Below are positions 34,472 through 46,012 of a stretch of DNA of 64,000 nt, piece by piece; position 1 is the stretch's first letter; the number at the start of each line of letters is the position of its first letter. Origin of the DNA: Papaver somniferum (lineage: Eukaryota > Streptophyta > Magnoliopsida > Ranunculales > Papaveraceae); assembly GCF_003573695.1 (NCBI RefSeq), contig NC_039361.1:88120149-88184148 (forward strand), in the 5' to 3' direction. The translations under genes were made by a program, and so were the position numbers. Under the pieces are notes generated by a model, which did not search any database, was not told where the DNA came from, and worked only from the letters and a program-made list of their open reading frames with translations.

Positions 34472-35760
34472 ATGGTTATAGAACCTGAGAATGATTCAGT
34501 TAACGTAAAGCAATATATCAAGAGTTTTAAATTAATACTTTATGATGGCATCTACAAATCAATATCTGAAGACGCTCATTAAATCATCTCGAGAGAATCT
34601 ACTAGACAAGTTCATCTTGTTAATGATGTAGAAACTGTTCATAACTAGGGAATTACATCTAGAAAAATATTTGGATGAAATTTCCAATGATAGTGACTCA
34701 GATATTGATCGAGATGTGGATGAGCATATCTCAGGATACTCTAAGATATTGGTTCCATTGAGAAAGATAAAACTAAAAACTTCTGATCTGATTGTTCTCA
34801 TAACCCCTTTTTTTCGAGAGAACAAGAAGTTGAGAAAAGTTTTCCAAGGACATTATAGTGGTTTTCGCATCACTGAATCTCTTCTTAAAGATCGTACAGA
34901 AGATCTTAATGTTAAGAAATTAGAATGTAAAAATCTCAGAAAAGATCTCTTTTTGTAGAAAAAGGAACTTGCTGAATCTAAAGCAAGCATTAATTCTCAA
35001 CAAAGGAGTTTTGAAGAGAAAAAAGGTGCATGTCTCTCACGAGAAAAACTCCTTGAGGTTGATCTAACTGGTGCTCTTGATAAAATCAAGACATTGGAAG
35101 AAGAAAATTTGTATTTGAAAAAGTCCAGTAACAGATCAAACAATTTAACCTCAATGTTAAAAGCAAGCAGAAATCATCGTGATACACGAGGATTGGTCTA
35201 TAAGTGAATAAATGCTTCAAATATTAACAAAGAGGTAAAATTTGTCAAATCTACAAATTCTTCTCAACCACAGGCTTCCACCGATGTCAAAGATGCTCCT
35301 TTTTCTTGTAAAGAAGTAAAATATGTCATGCCTAGGATTCATGTTCAACCAGACTCTTCAAGTGCATCCGTAAAAGAAAACACTTCTGCTAATATCAAGA
35401 AAGCAATAACGTTAAACAAAGATAAAGAAGAAAAAGAAAACCCGTCAAGCTCCAATGCTAGTGGATCCACAAAAAGGTAACATTGAAACTCACACTTCTT
35501 ATGTTACTAAATAATGTTATTTTTGTGGTAATAAAGGACACTTGCAATGAGGATGCAAAATTCGTAAGATACATGATGCACTTTCTTTTGTATCAAACGA
35601 ATTTACTAAGTTTGATCCCCGAAAGAACTCAGATCACTATTGTCCAAAGTTTAGGGAAAAGAATTATTATAATGATAGTTCAAACTTTTCTTATCGCTCG
35701 ACAAGGTCATCTCATAAAAGACCCAATTATATAAATAGAGATGACCTTGTAAATGCGAAG
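34472..35760 (+). pseudogene. A3 gag-like protein, many stops
   Basis: The ATG at 34472 (MVIEPENDSVNV) begins a frame that is soon broken. The best open part is 34671-34958 (acidic, then Lys/Leu-rich helix). After a stop, coiled-coil sequence continues (LLEVDLTGALDKIKTLEEEN), then a Ser/Lys-rich linker. Codons at 35515-35556 give CYFCGNKGHLQ-stop-GC, a C-x2-C-x4-H-x4-C zinc knuckle with a TGA at 35548, followed by a basic Tyr/Arg/Asn tail. The order coiled coil, linker, CCHC and basic tail is that of the B gag. This copy is dead. Its first residues match the A1 ORF, which otherwise differs completely. Confidence 0.78.
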
Positions 35761-36911
35761 ACAAGATATGATGTTCCAAATTGGAGAAAGGATGTTTCAC
35801 AAAGTATCCAAAAGGGTAATAGTCCTAATGGTATGAAGGACAAAAGCCACTCTCGTGAAACCTATCTATATATGGTCCTAAAGTCCTCCATAACCAAAGA
35901 GGGACCAAAATTTAGTCACATGAATGACTCTCATTTGATAAATGTTGGTAACAATGGATTATAAGAATCTTCTTGAAAGACAAAAGAAAGACATTATATT
36001 GTCTAATGTCTCTTGTACAAATGTACATTGTGATAATAACACTCTTCATCACAAGTCAAAAAAGAAATACAAAATATGGAACAAGAGAAATGAAATCAAG
36101 CAAGAGGTCAATAATGATGATTCGGTCCTAGTCACTCGTGACAAAGAACACAAGGCTCACCTCAACACAACCTAGTTGTGTTGGAATGTGCATGCTCACC
36201 TTTGTACTCAATATTATGAAAGGTGAGGTAGCACATGAAACTGAGCATATGACCTCTCGGTTGTTATATGACTATTTAAAATATTCAGGGAGATTTTTCT
36301 CTTCCATACTCATACCTTCTCTATCCATAATTGAGCATTTCATAGAAACGGTAATTTTGAGTTTATGATGTTGATATGTATAGGTCGTATATGTGTATCT
36401 CTTGTTTATATGGTAAAAACGAGCCAAAAATCACTGAATTCGGACATCCCATGCAAAAGTTATGCCTAAAGCATTTTTTTTATATGAATTCATGCAAGAA
36501 TCAGTTACAACATAACCTAGGGACCAAGGTATAATCGGTCATTATCTAGTTCTGTCTAGTCCATACAAAGGAGTGTAAAACTGTTTTTCCTTTAACTTCT
36601 TCGTCCAAAATCGGAATGACCTCATTCTTTTCGCGTTGTTTTCGTGATTTAATTTTGTACAAGATTGAGATAATTTCAATAATTGATTTTCTGTTGAATA
36701 TTTATGATGTATTGCATTTGAGTTTATGAGATAAATCGTAGTATTTCAATTTCATATATTGGCTCAGTTTCTTATGATTAGTGACTCTTGATTATAGCCG
36801 ATCTTTGGATCATATCTTCGTGATTTCTATATTAAAATAATAAGAAACGGTTGTTATGTTATATCTCATATGTAAGTCACATATACTAATGTTTGTTTAT
36901 TTTATATAAAC
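35761..36911 (+). other. A3 internal noncoding region before B4
   Basis: No gene is supported; frames of 76-83 codons lack domains. The sequence drifts into AT-rich, C-poor sequence and ends in TTTATATAAAC, the left copy of the B4 target duplication (TAAAC at 36907-36911). The interior continues at 50373. Confidence 0.6.
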
Positions 36912-37362
36912 TAAAAAAGCGGGGGTCTAACAACCACACCCAATATATCGTTTAGACAATCTGTATGGATTAAATCCAATATAATTCCATGGGAATCAGC
37001 TAGACAGTCAGACTCAATCAAGGAAAATATATCCAAGAGTTATATCTCTGTTTCTCAATGTAATCAACAAATCGAACAGATAGAATCCGTGAGCCTGATT
37101 ATTATGAGAAACAACTTGAACGGTACCAAAGACCAATGTTCAAGTGTCAATCAACAACAAAAGGTTGGATTTACCACTTGATTCCTTTAGCTAATCTCAC
37201 CCACAACTAAGAGTTGCTACGACCCAAAGTCGAAGACTTGATAAACAAATCTGTCTCCCACAGAAATACCTACGAATTTTTTGTTCCGTAAATCAAGGTG
37301 AACAAGAACCAATTGATAATCCGGTCTTATATTCCCGAAGAACAGCCTAGAAATATAAATCA

Positions 37363-37897
37363 TTTTTTTTATAAGTCAAAATACATTAATCAAAAAGAAT
37401 ACTTAAAAGATAGTTATTGAGAAAAGAGGTCACAACAACCCCAAAAACTAAAAAAAAAAACTATTTAAAACGAAAATAAGAAACATTAGGGAACTTAATA
37501 GAGTTTAAAAACATATGACGACCAACATAATTAATTCTTATGCCACTCTCCAACAAACAACCTCTTTTCGCGAAATTATCTGCAGCAATGTTTGCTTCCT
37601 GGTAAGTGTGAACAAACCTAATTGAATCAAGCATGAGTCTCATTCCACCTTTGCATACCAAACCAAGGAACTGAATTCTCCTCCAAAGCACGAATCACAC
37701 TTGAATATTCCGAACGAATTAGAATTCGACGAAAACCCCATTGAACAGACCATTCCAAACCAACCAAAATACCGAACAATTCAGCTAGATAATTGGAAGT
37801 AATTCCCAGGCCAATACACATTGCCCCTATCACCCTACAATTGACATCTCACGCCACAAACCCAGCTTGCCACTCTGGGATTACCCCTAGAGGCACC
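37363..37897 (-). mobile_element. 5'-truncated L1-type LINE fragment
   Basis: A 535-bp insertion in B4 is flanked by ATAAATCA on both sides (37355-37362 and 37898-37905). An A-rich tail at the left end (AAAAAAAA in minus-strand reading) marks its 3' end. These are the hallmarks of target-primed reverse transcription. It encodes the end of a plant L1 ORF2 with RNase H-like domain. Confidence 0.85.
37461..37833 (-). pseudogene. LINE RNase H-like domain, frameshifted
   Basis: Two overlapping minus-strand frames (37833-37627, then 37691-37461) encode one RNase H-like domain of the RVT_3 type. SNYLAELFGILVGLEWSVQW holds the conserved helix with its Glu. RILIRSEYSSVIRALEE has a Ser-Glu where the family usually has a Ser-Asp pair, so the metal-binding residue is altered. 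FVHTYQEANIAADNFAKRG is the (R/Q)EAN-x2-AD-x2-A signature. A frameshift near 37660 joins them. The reverse transcriptase upstream is absent. Confidence 0.82.
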
Positions 37898-38144
37898 ATA
37901 AATCACAAAGAATGAGACGAAGTTAACTATATGGTAGTAAAACAAGTTATTGTGGAATCACAAAGAATGAGACGAAGAGCTCTGTGATTACTTTTTATAT
38001 CTGACCTATCGGAGATAAATCTCGAGCAAATGTTAGATAAGATAATACTCAATACGATAGAACAAGTAAGATCAGAACATGCAACTACAGAGAAAATAGT
38101 TGGGTCTGGATTCCGAATCCCAATGAAGTCTTCAAGTCGTTAAC

Positions 38145-39693
38145 TGATAGACGCATTTATGTGTCTATTTTGTCCTCAATATTCTGTATTGTTAGACTCG
38201 ATTAAGTACTTATTGTGTTATTTTGTGTTCTTGTAGGAAATTTTAGAGAAATAAGCCCTTGCGGCGAAATGGGCTCAAAAAGTGGTGTTTTACACCCCTA
38301 AGATAAAGTATTAAAGGAACCCCAGAAATGCACTGGAACCGTCACAGAAATGTCCCGGAGGAACCAAGAAAAATTACTATTTCCACCCAAAAATTACTAT
38401 TTCAACCCCAATTGCTAAAGGGACACCAGAACTGGATTAGGGGGAGGCCAGTTTTCTTCCCAAATTCAAATTCCAAAATTGGCGGGAAAATTTGGTTATT
38501 TACTAGCATATTTGCCAATCGATTTTTGAAGGAGTTTCAGGCCGATTCAATGGCTGAAACTCATTGGGTATCTTCTGCTGGGCTAGACAGGAAGGATATG
38601 GGTGTTGGATGCGATTAAATTTGGCTGGAAAATCCATCAGATGAAATCAGAGCAGACGCGTGCATGGAAAATATTTCACGGGGTTTTGATGAGTTGGAAG
38701 TGTGTTGCTCGTGTTTGGATGGGGCTTGGCTATATTCTGAAGTGTGTTTGAGATAAACAAAGAAAATCTACTCACCATTTACAGCTCCAGACGCGTATAG
38801 AGATAATTCAGGGAAGAAAATATTCCGAAATATTTTTCTTCAATGGCCGAGTAAATGAATATTATTTGGAGTTAATGGAGGAGATTCAATGGTTCAATTA
38901 CGTATAAATATGTTCCTAATGTGCTACAGAGAGGTTGTCGAGAGTTGGAGGTCGAGAGGATAGCTCAGGAGCAAGAAATCACGAGTTGATCAAACTCTGT
39001 TTCTGCTGCTGATGATGATGAAGAACACGAAGAACAGACTAGCGTAAGCAGTCGTTAATCAACAGTGTCTGAGACGCACACCGGGGGGTCGCATTGCAGT
39101 CTCAACATCAGCAGCACTTGTCTCTTATCGTTCCTTTTGTGACGCCTTATGTGGGTCGTACATTCACTGTTTTACTCATTTTTATCATTTTAATCAACTT
39201 TTGAGCAACAATTATGTATTTTGAGAACATGATTAATATGACGAGTTAAACCCCAACACTGGGGCGATGGAGGAAGCCTTATTTCACACTTGCGTAATTA
39301 TATTTAATTCTTTTCATGAATTTTGCATTAATTTTAATTGAAATTATGATTTAAATTAATTAGTTGTGATTTGATTTGATGGGTCATGCTTAGCTTAGAT
39401 GATTTGATGTCCCATGCTTAACATTTACACCTAATATTTTGAGAATCTATCTTGGCAATAAATTAGAATCGATATATTTAATATATTTTTCGAGCTATTA
39501 TTGATAAAAGAATTATTATTTGAACCTTAAGAAATGAATTTGGCGGAATCCTAGTCCCAGTACCTCTACCAATTTGTCAATATTTTTGTATATAATTTTT
39601 ATAAATCTAAAAATCCTTCACCTTCACAAGTCTTAGAGTTCGAACCATCCTTGCCACTTCATTACTACAACCCACAAAAAAAATCCAAAATCA
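38145..39693 (+). mobile_element. C 5' LTR
   Basis: It runs TGATAGACGCATTTATGTG to CCAAAATCA, 1549 bp. A TATA-like ACGTATAAATATG lies at 38910-38922. Landmarks shared in order with the 3' LTR include the start, AACACGAAGAACA, ATCAACTTTTGAGCA and an AT-rich 3' third. Much of U3 is not alignable by eye. No gene is present. Confidence 0.75.
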
Positions 39694-39731
39694 TTTTTAG
39701 GATTTTTATTTCTTTTTGATTTCTTTAGTGT
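39694..39731 (+). other. C leader without a recognisable primer site
   Basis: Only 38 bp separate the LTR from the gag ATG. TTTTTAGGATTTTTATTTC stands where D has TTTTTGGCGCCGCCGACGC. The primer-binding site and the usual long leader appear to have been deleted. Confidence 0.55.
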
Positions 39732-40688
39732 ATGCCCGATTTTGTTAATAGGGCTTGGAAGAGAGATACTCTAGGTCGATTGATTAGCGAAAAACCTAGT
39801 AGTTCTTCTAATTTAAGCAGGGAGCTCAAAGATTGTTCTTTTGAGAGCCCTGTTTTTGGAAACTTCAGTTTTGAGAATCTGTCTCTTCGTGAAAATCTCA
39901 TAACCCCTAGTACTTCTGTTGTGCCAGCGATGGCAACTTTGAAAGATTACATGTTCCCAACTAGGACCAACCGAGCTTCGTGCATTAAATTGCCAGCCAC
40001 TACGGCTAATTTCGAGATAAAACCTAGTATTCTCCAAATGATCCCTATATTCTTAGGAAAAGATGATGAGAACCCTTATTTCCATATTAGGGACTTTGAG
40101 GAAATTTGTGGGACAATTAGAATAAAAGACCTTACTGATGAAGTCTTGAAACTTAAGATGTTTCCCTTTTCCTTGAGAGATAAAGCCAAGACCTGGCTGA
40201 ACAACCTACCATCTGAATCCATTGAAACATGGCAGGAACTTATTGCCGCTTTCTATATGAAATTCTACCCTAAGCATAAAACTGCAGCTGTTAGGCAGAC
40301 AATTAGTGCAAGTGTGCAACAAGAGGGAGAGTCTCTTTATAGATTTTTAGAGAGATTCAATGATCTCCTATCTCAGTGTCCTCACAATGTATTTGATAAG
40401 ATGAAACTCGTACAAATTATTTATGATGGTTTAGACTATTCGACCAAAGCCATGGTTGAGTCTATGTGCGCTGGTGAGTTCACTAGTAAAAGTGCTGATG
40501 ATGCTTTTACCTTCTTAGAAGTTATCGCTGAAAAATCCCAACAGTGGGAATCTTGTGTTGAACCCCCTAAAAGACTCTTGGTCAATAGAAGTAGCACCAA
40601 TGTGGTAGATACGAGTTTTGCGTCTGATGCTAAGTTTGCTGCTTTGTCTAGAAGGTTAGAAGCGTTAGAAATGGGTCAACCTAACTAA
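39732..40688 (+). CDS. Athila-type Gag capsid protein
   Basis: An intact 318-residue frame. Residues from about 100 to 270 form a Retrotrans_gag (PF03732) capsid domain: GKDDENPYFHIRDFEEIC, LKLKMFPFSLRDKAKTWL, TWQELIAAFYMKFYP, then ESLYRFLERFNDLLSQCPHN. This succession is characteristic of Athila-group Ty3/gypsy elements. The protein should assemble the cytoplasmic virus-like particle. No zinc knuckle is present, as in other Athila gags I know. The frame ends at 40688. The usual continuation (ETYNPGWRNHPNFSW) lies in another frame from about 40690, so a frameshift has shortened it. ATG at 39732 is the first after the LTR and fits the family. Confidence 0.9.
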   Translation: MPDFVNRAWKRDTLGRLISEKPSSSSNLSRELKDCSFESPVFGNFSFENLSLRENLITPSTSVVPAMATLKDYMFPTRTNRASCIKLPATTANFEIKPSILQMIPIFLGKDDENPYFHIRDFEEICGTIRIKDLTDEVLKLKMFPFSLRDKAKTWLNNLPSESIETWQELIAAFYMKFYPKHKTAAVRQTISASVQQEGESLYRFLERFNDLLSQCPHNVFDKMKLVQIIYDGLDYSTKAMVESMCAGEFTSKSADDAFTFLEVIAEKSQQWESCVEPPKRLLVNRSSTNVVDTSFASDAKFAALSRRLEALEMGQPN

Positions 40689-40689
40689 A

Positions 40690-43125
40690 AATAAGTCCCT
40701 TGTTGAACCTAATAGAGCCTCTCAAATCTCTAGTTGTGGAATAGAGCCCGATAACTCATTTTGGGAAGGTCAGGTTAGTGAAGAGCAAGATCATGCTGTC
40801 TATAACAATGCTAGGTTTGAGAACCGTCAGAAGTTTGACCCCTACTCAGAGACCTACAACCCTGGCTGGAGAAACCATCCTAATTTCTCTTGGTCTAAGG
40901 GCCAGAATCAAGGCCAGTCTAGTAATTCTCAGCCTCCCCCAGGTTTTGGTTATACTAAGAACCCTTCAGGACAGACCCATAACCCATCTGAGAATAGAAT
41001 AACTAGCTTAGAGGAAACCCTTAGTATATTAAGGAAGAGCCAGGAAATGCTATCACAAAGCCAGGAAATGTTAGTAAAAAGCCAGGGTAATTTTCAAGAG
41101 GAAACCAAACAGAATTTTAAGAATAGTGCCCAGTCTTTTGCTAAATTAGAACTTCAAGTCGGACAAATAGCTAAGTATATTAATGAGAGAGAGGAAGGAA
41201 GGTTCCCTAGTAATACTGATCCTAACCCTAGAGGAGAGAAATCGTAAAGTCATGTTAACTCTGTTACGACCCTTAGGAGTGGAAGGAAAGTTGATAATAA
41301 GGTCGACATACCTGAAAGTGAACATGCTGTAGTTCACCCTTATGAGCCAGAAAATGAGGAGACTGATAGAGTCTCCAAAGAGACCAATGAGGGTCCTGAT
41401 GAGCCCGACTTTGTTCCCAGAGCCCCGTTCCCCCAGCTGCTAGTTCCGACTAAGAGGGAGTCCAACTTTAATGATATATTGGAGGTTTTTAAGCAGGTTA
41501 AGATCAACCTTCCATTATTAGATGCAATTAGGCAGATTCCCTCTTATGCCAAGTTCCTTAAGGACTTGTGTACGCGAAAGTGTAAGCTCAGTGTCCAGAA
41601 GAAAGCCTTCTTAGCTAGTCACGTGAGTTCTATTATTCAGAATACCACTACTCCTAAGTATAAAGACCCAGGGTCCCCTACCATTGCTTGTACAATAGGT
41701 ATGTACCGTGTTGAGAAAGCGTTGCTTGACTTAGGAGCCAGTGTGAACTTACTGCCATACCATGTGTACCTTAAGCTAGGACTTGGTGAGATGAAACCTA
41801 CACAGATGACACTTCAGTTAGCTGATAGGTCCGTTAAAATTCCTCGTGGTGTGATCAAGGATGTTCTCATAGAGGTTGACAAGTTTATTTATCCAGTGGA
41901 TTTTATTATCCTAGATACCCAACCTGTCCCTGACCTAGAGAACCAAATACCAGTGATTTTAGGTCGCCCGTTTTTAGCCACGTCTAATGCGATCATAAAC
42001 TGTCGAAATGGTATTATGAATCTATGTTTTGGTAATATGACTATTGAGTTGAATATTTTTAATGTCAATAAGCTACATTCTGAGCTAGATGACACGTGCA
42101 TTGAAGAGGTCAACATGATAGGAACCTTAGTTCCGAAGTCTGTACCAAACACCGAATCGGAAGATCCATTAGAGAGTTGTCTAGCCCGTTTTAGCATGGA
42201 TTTCGACGATGATAGCAACATTGAACAAGTAAATGCTCTGTTGGATTCTATTCCTATGTTAGATACCGATAGATGAAAATCTAGGTTTGAACCATTACTA
42301 GCTACCGAATCTACCTTAAGCCCTTATTTCGAAGAGCCTAAAGATCCTCCTAAGTTGGACCCCAATTATGCATTTGTAGGCCCATCTGAGATTTTGCCTA
42401 TAACTTCCGATTTGGATAGTGATCATGAGATTAGTCCAGTAACCGTGCTTCAACACAATAAGGAAACTCTAGGGATGACCATAGAGGATATGAAACATAT
42501 AAGTCCTATAGATAGTATACCTCAAAAGAATTTAGAGGATGAACCACCTGATTATAATTCAGAGAAAGCAATTGACCTTTTTCAGGAACCGGATGGTCTA
42601 GAAATTAGGAATATTGTGACTAGTTTATGTAGAGACACCCAAAACTCTAAGTTTGGGGGTAGTGAACTAGAAGAAGCTCTAGAGTATTTTAAATACTCTC
42701 CGGATCCGGAAATTCAATCCATAGTTAAAGGTCTTACGGAGAATAGTGATTACCCTAAATTTGGGGGTAGAGATTGTCAATTATCCCCAGTAGAAGTTCC
42801 TAACTTGGGAATCAAGCCTAGTGCATCTGAGGTATCGCTTGAGTCTATTCAGACTCCACAACCTGATCCGCCTGATTCTGTTCAGGAGGAAATCCATATA
42901 TTAGAAACCCGTTTTTCGGATAAATCTATTTTTCAACACACTCTTATGAAGCCCAACTGGAGGCTCTGGATAGGTTCGGTTGTCTTGCAAGAAACCTTAG
43001 ATGAGGATGTGCTCCTTCTGTTCATTTTTCTGAACCAGTGCATTTGTCTCATATTGGTGTTAGATCTTTTTGGTATTATGGACCCACAACTTTTTCGGCT
43101 ATTGGTATATGACTTTGGAAGGTGA
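40690..43125 (+). pseudogene. C gag C-terminus, aspartic protease and truncated pol fused to a D-like ORF
   Basis: One frame with stops at 41245 and 42274. First comes the gag tail (ETYNPGWRNHPNFSW, QPPPGFGY and a Ser/Gln/Glu coiled coil). From 41479 there is an Athila-type protease (ALLDLGASVNLLPY with DLGAS in place of DTGAS, IILDTQPVPDLENQIPVILGRPFL, TSNAIINCRNG). After 42276 follow polymerase N-terminal remnants: LDPNYAFVGPSEILPITSDL and ETLGMTIEDMKHISP. The reverse transcriptase body should follow. Instead the frame runs into PDYNSEKAIDLFQEPDGLEI and NIVTSL, close to the D ORF (59265-59345), and ends with a hydrophobic segment and DPQLFRLLVYD. Confidence 0.82.
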
Positions 43126-44461
43126 AGATCCTTTTTGAGGTATTTGATGTCTGGCTGAAGACTTTAAACTTAGCACTTCCTGGGAGGTAACCCAATCTCA
43201 TGCAACATGGTAATATCTTTCCTTAACTCTTTTTCTTCAAGTGGTAGTTTCTCCTTGTTCATGCTTTTAATTTTATCTTTAGAACATCGAGGACAATGTT
43301 ATATTTAAGTTTGGGGGTGGGGAAGAAACTTTTTGTTAGTTTTAAGTTGCAATAAATAAACTCCAGAGCCTAGAAATTTACGCCTATTAAGGATAGCACT
43401 AACAAATCTGACTAGATGGAAACATTTTTGTTTTAGGAGTTGAGGAACAAATCTGACTAGATGGAAACATCTATAGAGTCTATTCATAAAAGCACATAGC
43501 TCAGGTGTTAGAAATAACATGATAGTTTCGCCTTATCTCGTCGAGTCCTTTTCACTTTCTATTTTCAGTTTTCTTTTATTTCAAGTGATTTGGTGGGGCA
43601 CACGATTCAAGTTGTTACCTTTGTTAGGGTGAAATAGAGTGACTGAGTTACCTTTTCAAAAAAAATAAAAAAAATAAAATAAAAGACCAGACCAGTAGAC
43701 CAATCGGAATAAATACTAACACTTGGATAACAATATGTGTGTGTTCTCCCTGTCTCCGTCGCCTAAACAAGCGTGGAATGCAGGATCCACGGGAATTACC
43801 ATGTAATCTGCTGACAAGAAACATGTGCTTGGGTCCACAAGGTCCAATCATGTTGTTAGTTCTTAAATAAATGTGTGTTTAATAAAGTCGACCACTGGTA
43901 CCCTTGTATATGCCACTTGTGTTGACCTAGAGTTAGGATTATTGAACACTGGTTCCCTTGTATATGCCAGTGTGTTAATATTAGTCATACCGGTATCTCA
44001 GTTATTTAGGTTAGGTTCACCTTGGCAGAGGCCTTCAGACAGATATGGGAACACCGTTCTCTTTTCAACCATCTACATTTTTCTTTTTCCATCTTCTTAA
44101 TCTTTTCATGTGATTAGTCTGACTCCGAGTATGATGTCCATCGTGAAACTATCTTAGTAGAGCTCTGTCACTTATATGAATTTTAGTATGCTTGAGTGAA
44201 AACTCGTGTACAGTAATTGGAATTTTGCATCAGGGTACTTCCTCCTATAATTAATAAGTATGCCAACCAAGGAGGTTATTTAGTGCTTTCCAAGATTTTG
44301 CGTAGATAGTTAGGGTCAGGAGTAAAGGTTTTGTGGGTACACCTATGGTAAACCCTCCGGAGACAACACTCCGTCACTAGGGCCACCTAGGGGTTCAAAT
44401 GATTTTTCCTTTCTAGAATAAGTTTGCTCGAGGACTAGCAAATAATAAGTTTGGGGGTATT
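43126..44461 (+). other. C 3' noncoding region and polypurine tract
   Basis: No gene is present. Motifs in order: CTGGCTGAAGACTTTAAACT…TGGGAGGTAACCC (43153-43193), AACATCGAGGACAATGTTAT…AAGTTTGGGGGT (43282-43317), and paired copies of ACTGGT(A/T)CCCTTGTATATGCCA (43894 and 43949). Then come GGCAGAGGCCTTCAGACAGA (44023) and finally AATAATAAGTTTGGGGGTATT, the polypurine tract directly before the LTR at 44462. D carries the same series at 60058-61179. Confidence 0.8.
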
Positions 44462-46012
44462 TGATAGACACATTTTTGTGTCTAATTTGTCCTCAATGTC
44501 CGTATTGTTGGAACTCTATTTTTGTACTAATATTGTGTTTTTATGTATTTTTAGGAAATAAACATTTTTGGAAAAATCAGCTCGAAAAGTTGCCCGGGGA
44601 ACCCTTGAAGGACATTTGTTATTCGGACTCTCATTTTGGTTAAGGGGCAACCAAATTACTAAGGGGCACCTCAGTTGGGCATTTTCTATTTGCACCCCCA
44701 TTCTGGATAGGGGGACACCGTCTTCTTCCTTTGAATTCTGTTTTTGGGCGAGAAAATGGAACACTAAACTGGCAGCGCTTAGAATCACGAATTGGACGTG
44801 ATTTCATGAGATTTAATGGCTGATTTTTGGTAGGAAGTTGTGATATGGCCTATCAAACATGTTGGGGGCTTTTGGTTCGATCGAAATTGGCTAGAATCGT
44901 CTAGGAAATTCACGAGTTGGGAACAGGGCAGTTCATGTATGTCACGGGTTTGAGAGAATTTTTGGAGGAATTCGAACGTGTTCTGATGATGCATGGAGGA
45001 CTCTAACACACTTTTGGACCGTGTAGAAGACAATTAAGGTGAGTTTCCATGAAATTAACAGCTGCAGATACGTAATCGAAATAAAAAAGGAAAAAAATAT
45101 ATATTATGAACTGTCCGAGTAATGGAAGATTTTTGGGAGTTATTGCAAAGGATTTCGTCTACCTGTTGAGTATAAAAAGACTTCTGGGGTAGAGTAGAAG
45201 GGGATAGCAAGTCATTGGGAGAGAGTTAGAGCCGAGAGAATCAAAAGAAGAGGTCGACAGGCGAAGAAGTTCTGCTGCTGCTCAGCCAAGAACACGAAGA
45301 ACATTGTACAGTCCAGGAGAGTCGTTGACTAGTATCGCATATTTGCGACAATTATCAGTTCCTTTCTCGCGACTTCGGTGTTGCACTTACAGCAATTCTA
45401 AAGTGCCGTTGTTTCCTGACGCTTTCTGTTGGTCGCAAAGAACGGTCTTAAAACGATTTTCTTCTTATTTCATCATTTGTAATCAACTTTTGAGCATTAA
45501 TAAAATCTTTTGAGTATTTTTCCAACACGATGAGAGGCTAAATTCTTGGTGATTGAGGCAATGGAGGATCTATTCATTCATGTTTGATTGGTAATACTTT
45601 TATTTATAATTTCTTTAATTATTTACTTTATTTAATTCACTTGGATAAATATAAAAAAAAGGATAAAATGGTTTTCTTAATTAGTTGTGAATCAGTTTGA
45701 TGTTTTATGCTTAGAATAATTCTTTGATAAATCATGCTTAAGGATTACAACTTAATATTTGGACACCTTTTAAATTAAAAAGTGATTTAACAAGAAAAAG
45801 AGCTTAATAATAATTTCTGAAATATTATTTATAACCAATCAACTTGAAGTGGTAGTGAATTCTGAGCATTAATCCTTCTAAAATCTTGACATTTCTATTA
45901 ATTTCCTTCATTTATTTATTTTCTTAAATTTAAAAAAAAAAGAGTTACCTTCACAAGTTCGAAAAGAACCCAGTTTTCACCACTATCTACAACAACATTT
46001 GAAAATACATCA
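44462..46012 (+). mobile_element. C 3' LTR
   Basis: It runs TGATAGACACATTTTTGTG to GAAAATACATCA, 1551 bp. A TATA box TATAAAAAG lies at 45171. Length, ends and landmark order match the 5' LTR, but sequence agreement is poor over long stretches (compare 38240-38900 with 44560-45110). Confidence 0.8.

Larger units (their letters stand above)
38145..46012 (+). mobile_element. Element C, Athila-like with gag and protease only
   Basis: It starts TGATAGACGC and ends ATACATCA, with TTAAC directly on both sides (38140-38144 and 46013-46017). Joining the flanks restores B4 LTR sequence as seen at 53930. LTRs lie at 38145-39693 and 44462-46012. The interior has an Athila gag, a protease region, a stub of the polymerase N-terminus and then a D-like ORF. 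Reverse transcriptase, RNase H and integrase are missing. The two LTRs are very different from each other, which is unexpected. Confidence 0.88.

Noticed and set aside
40778..41002. 74-codon frame inside element C
   Set aside because: It is out of frame with the gag C-terminal coding sequence (ETYNPGWRNHPNFSW) that overlaps it.
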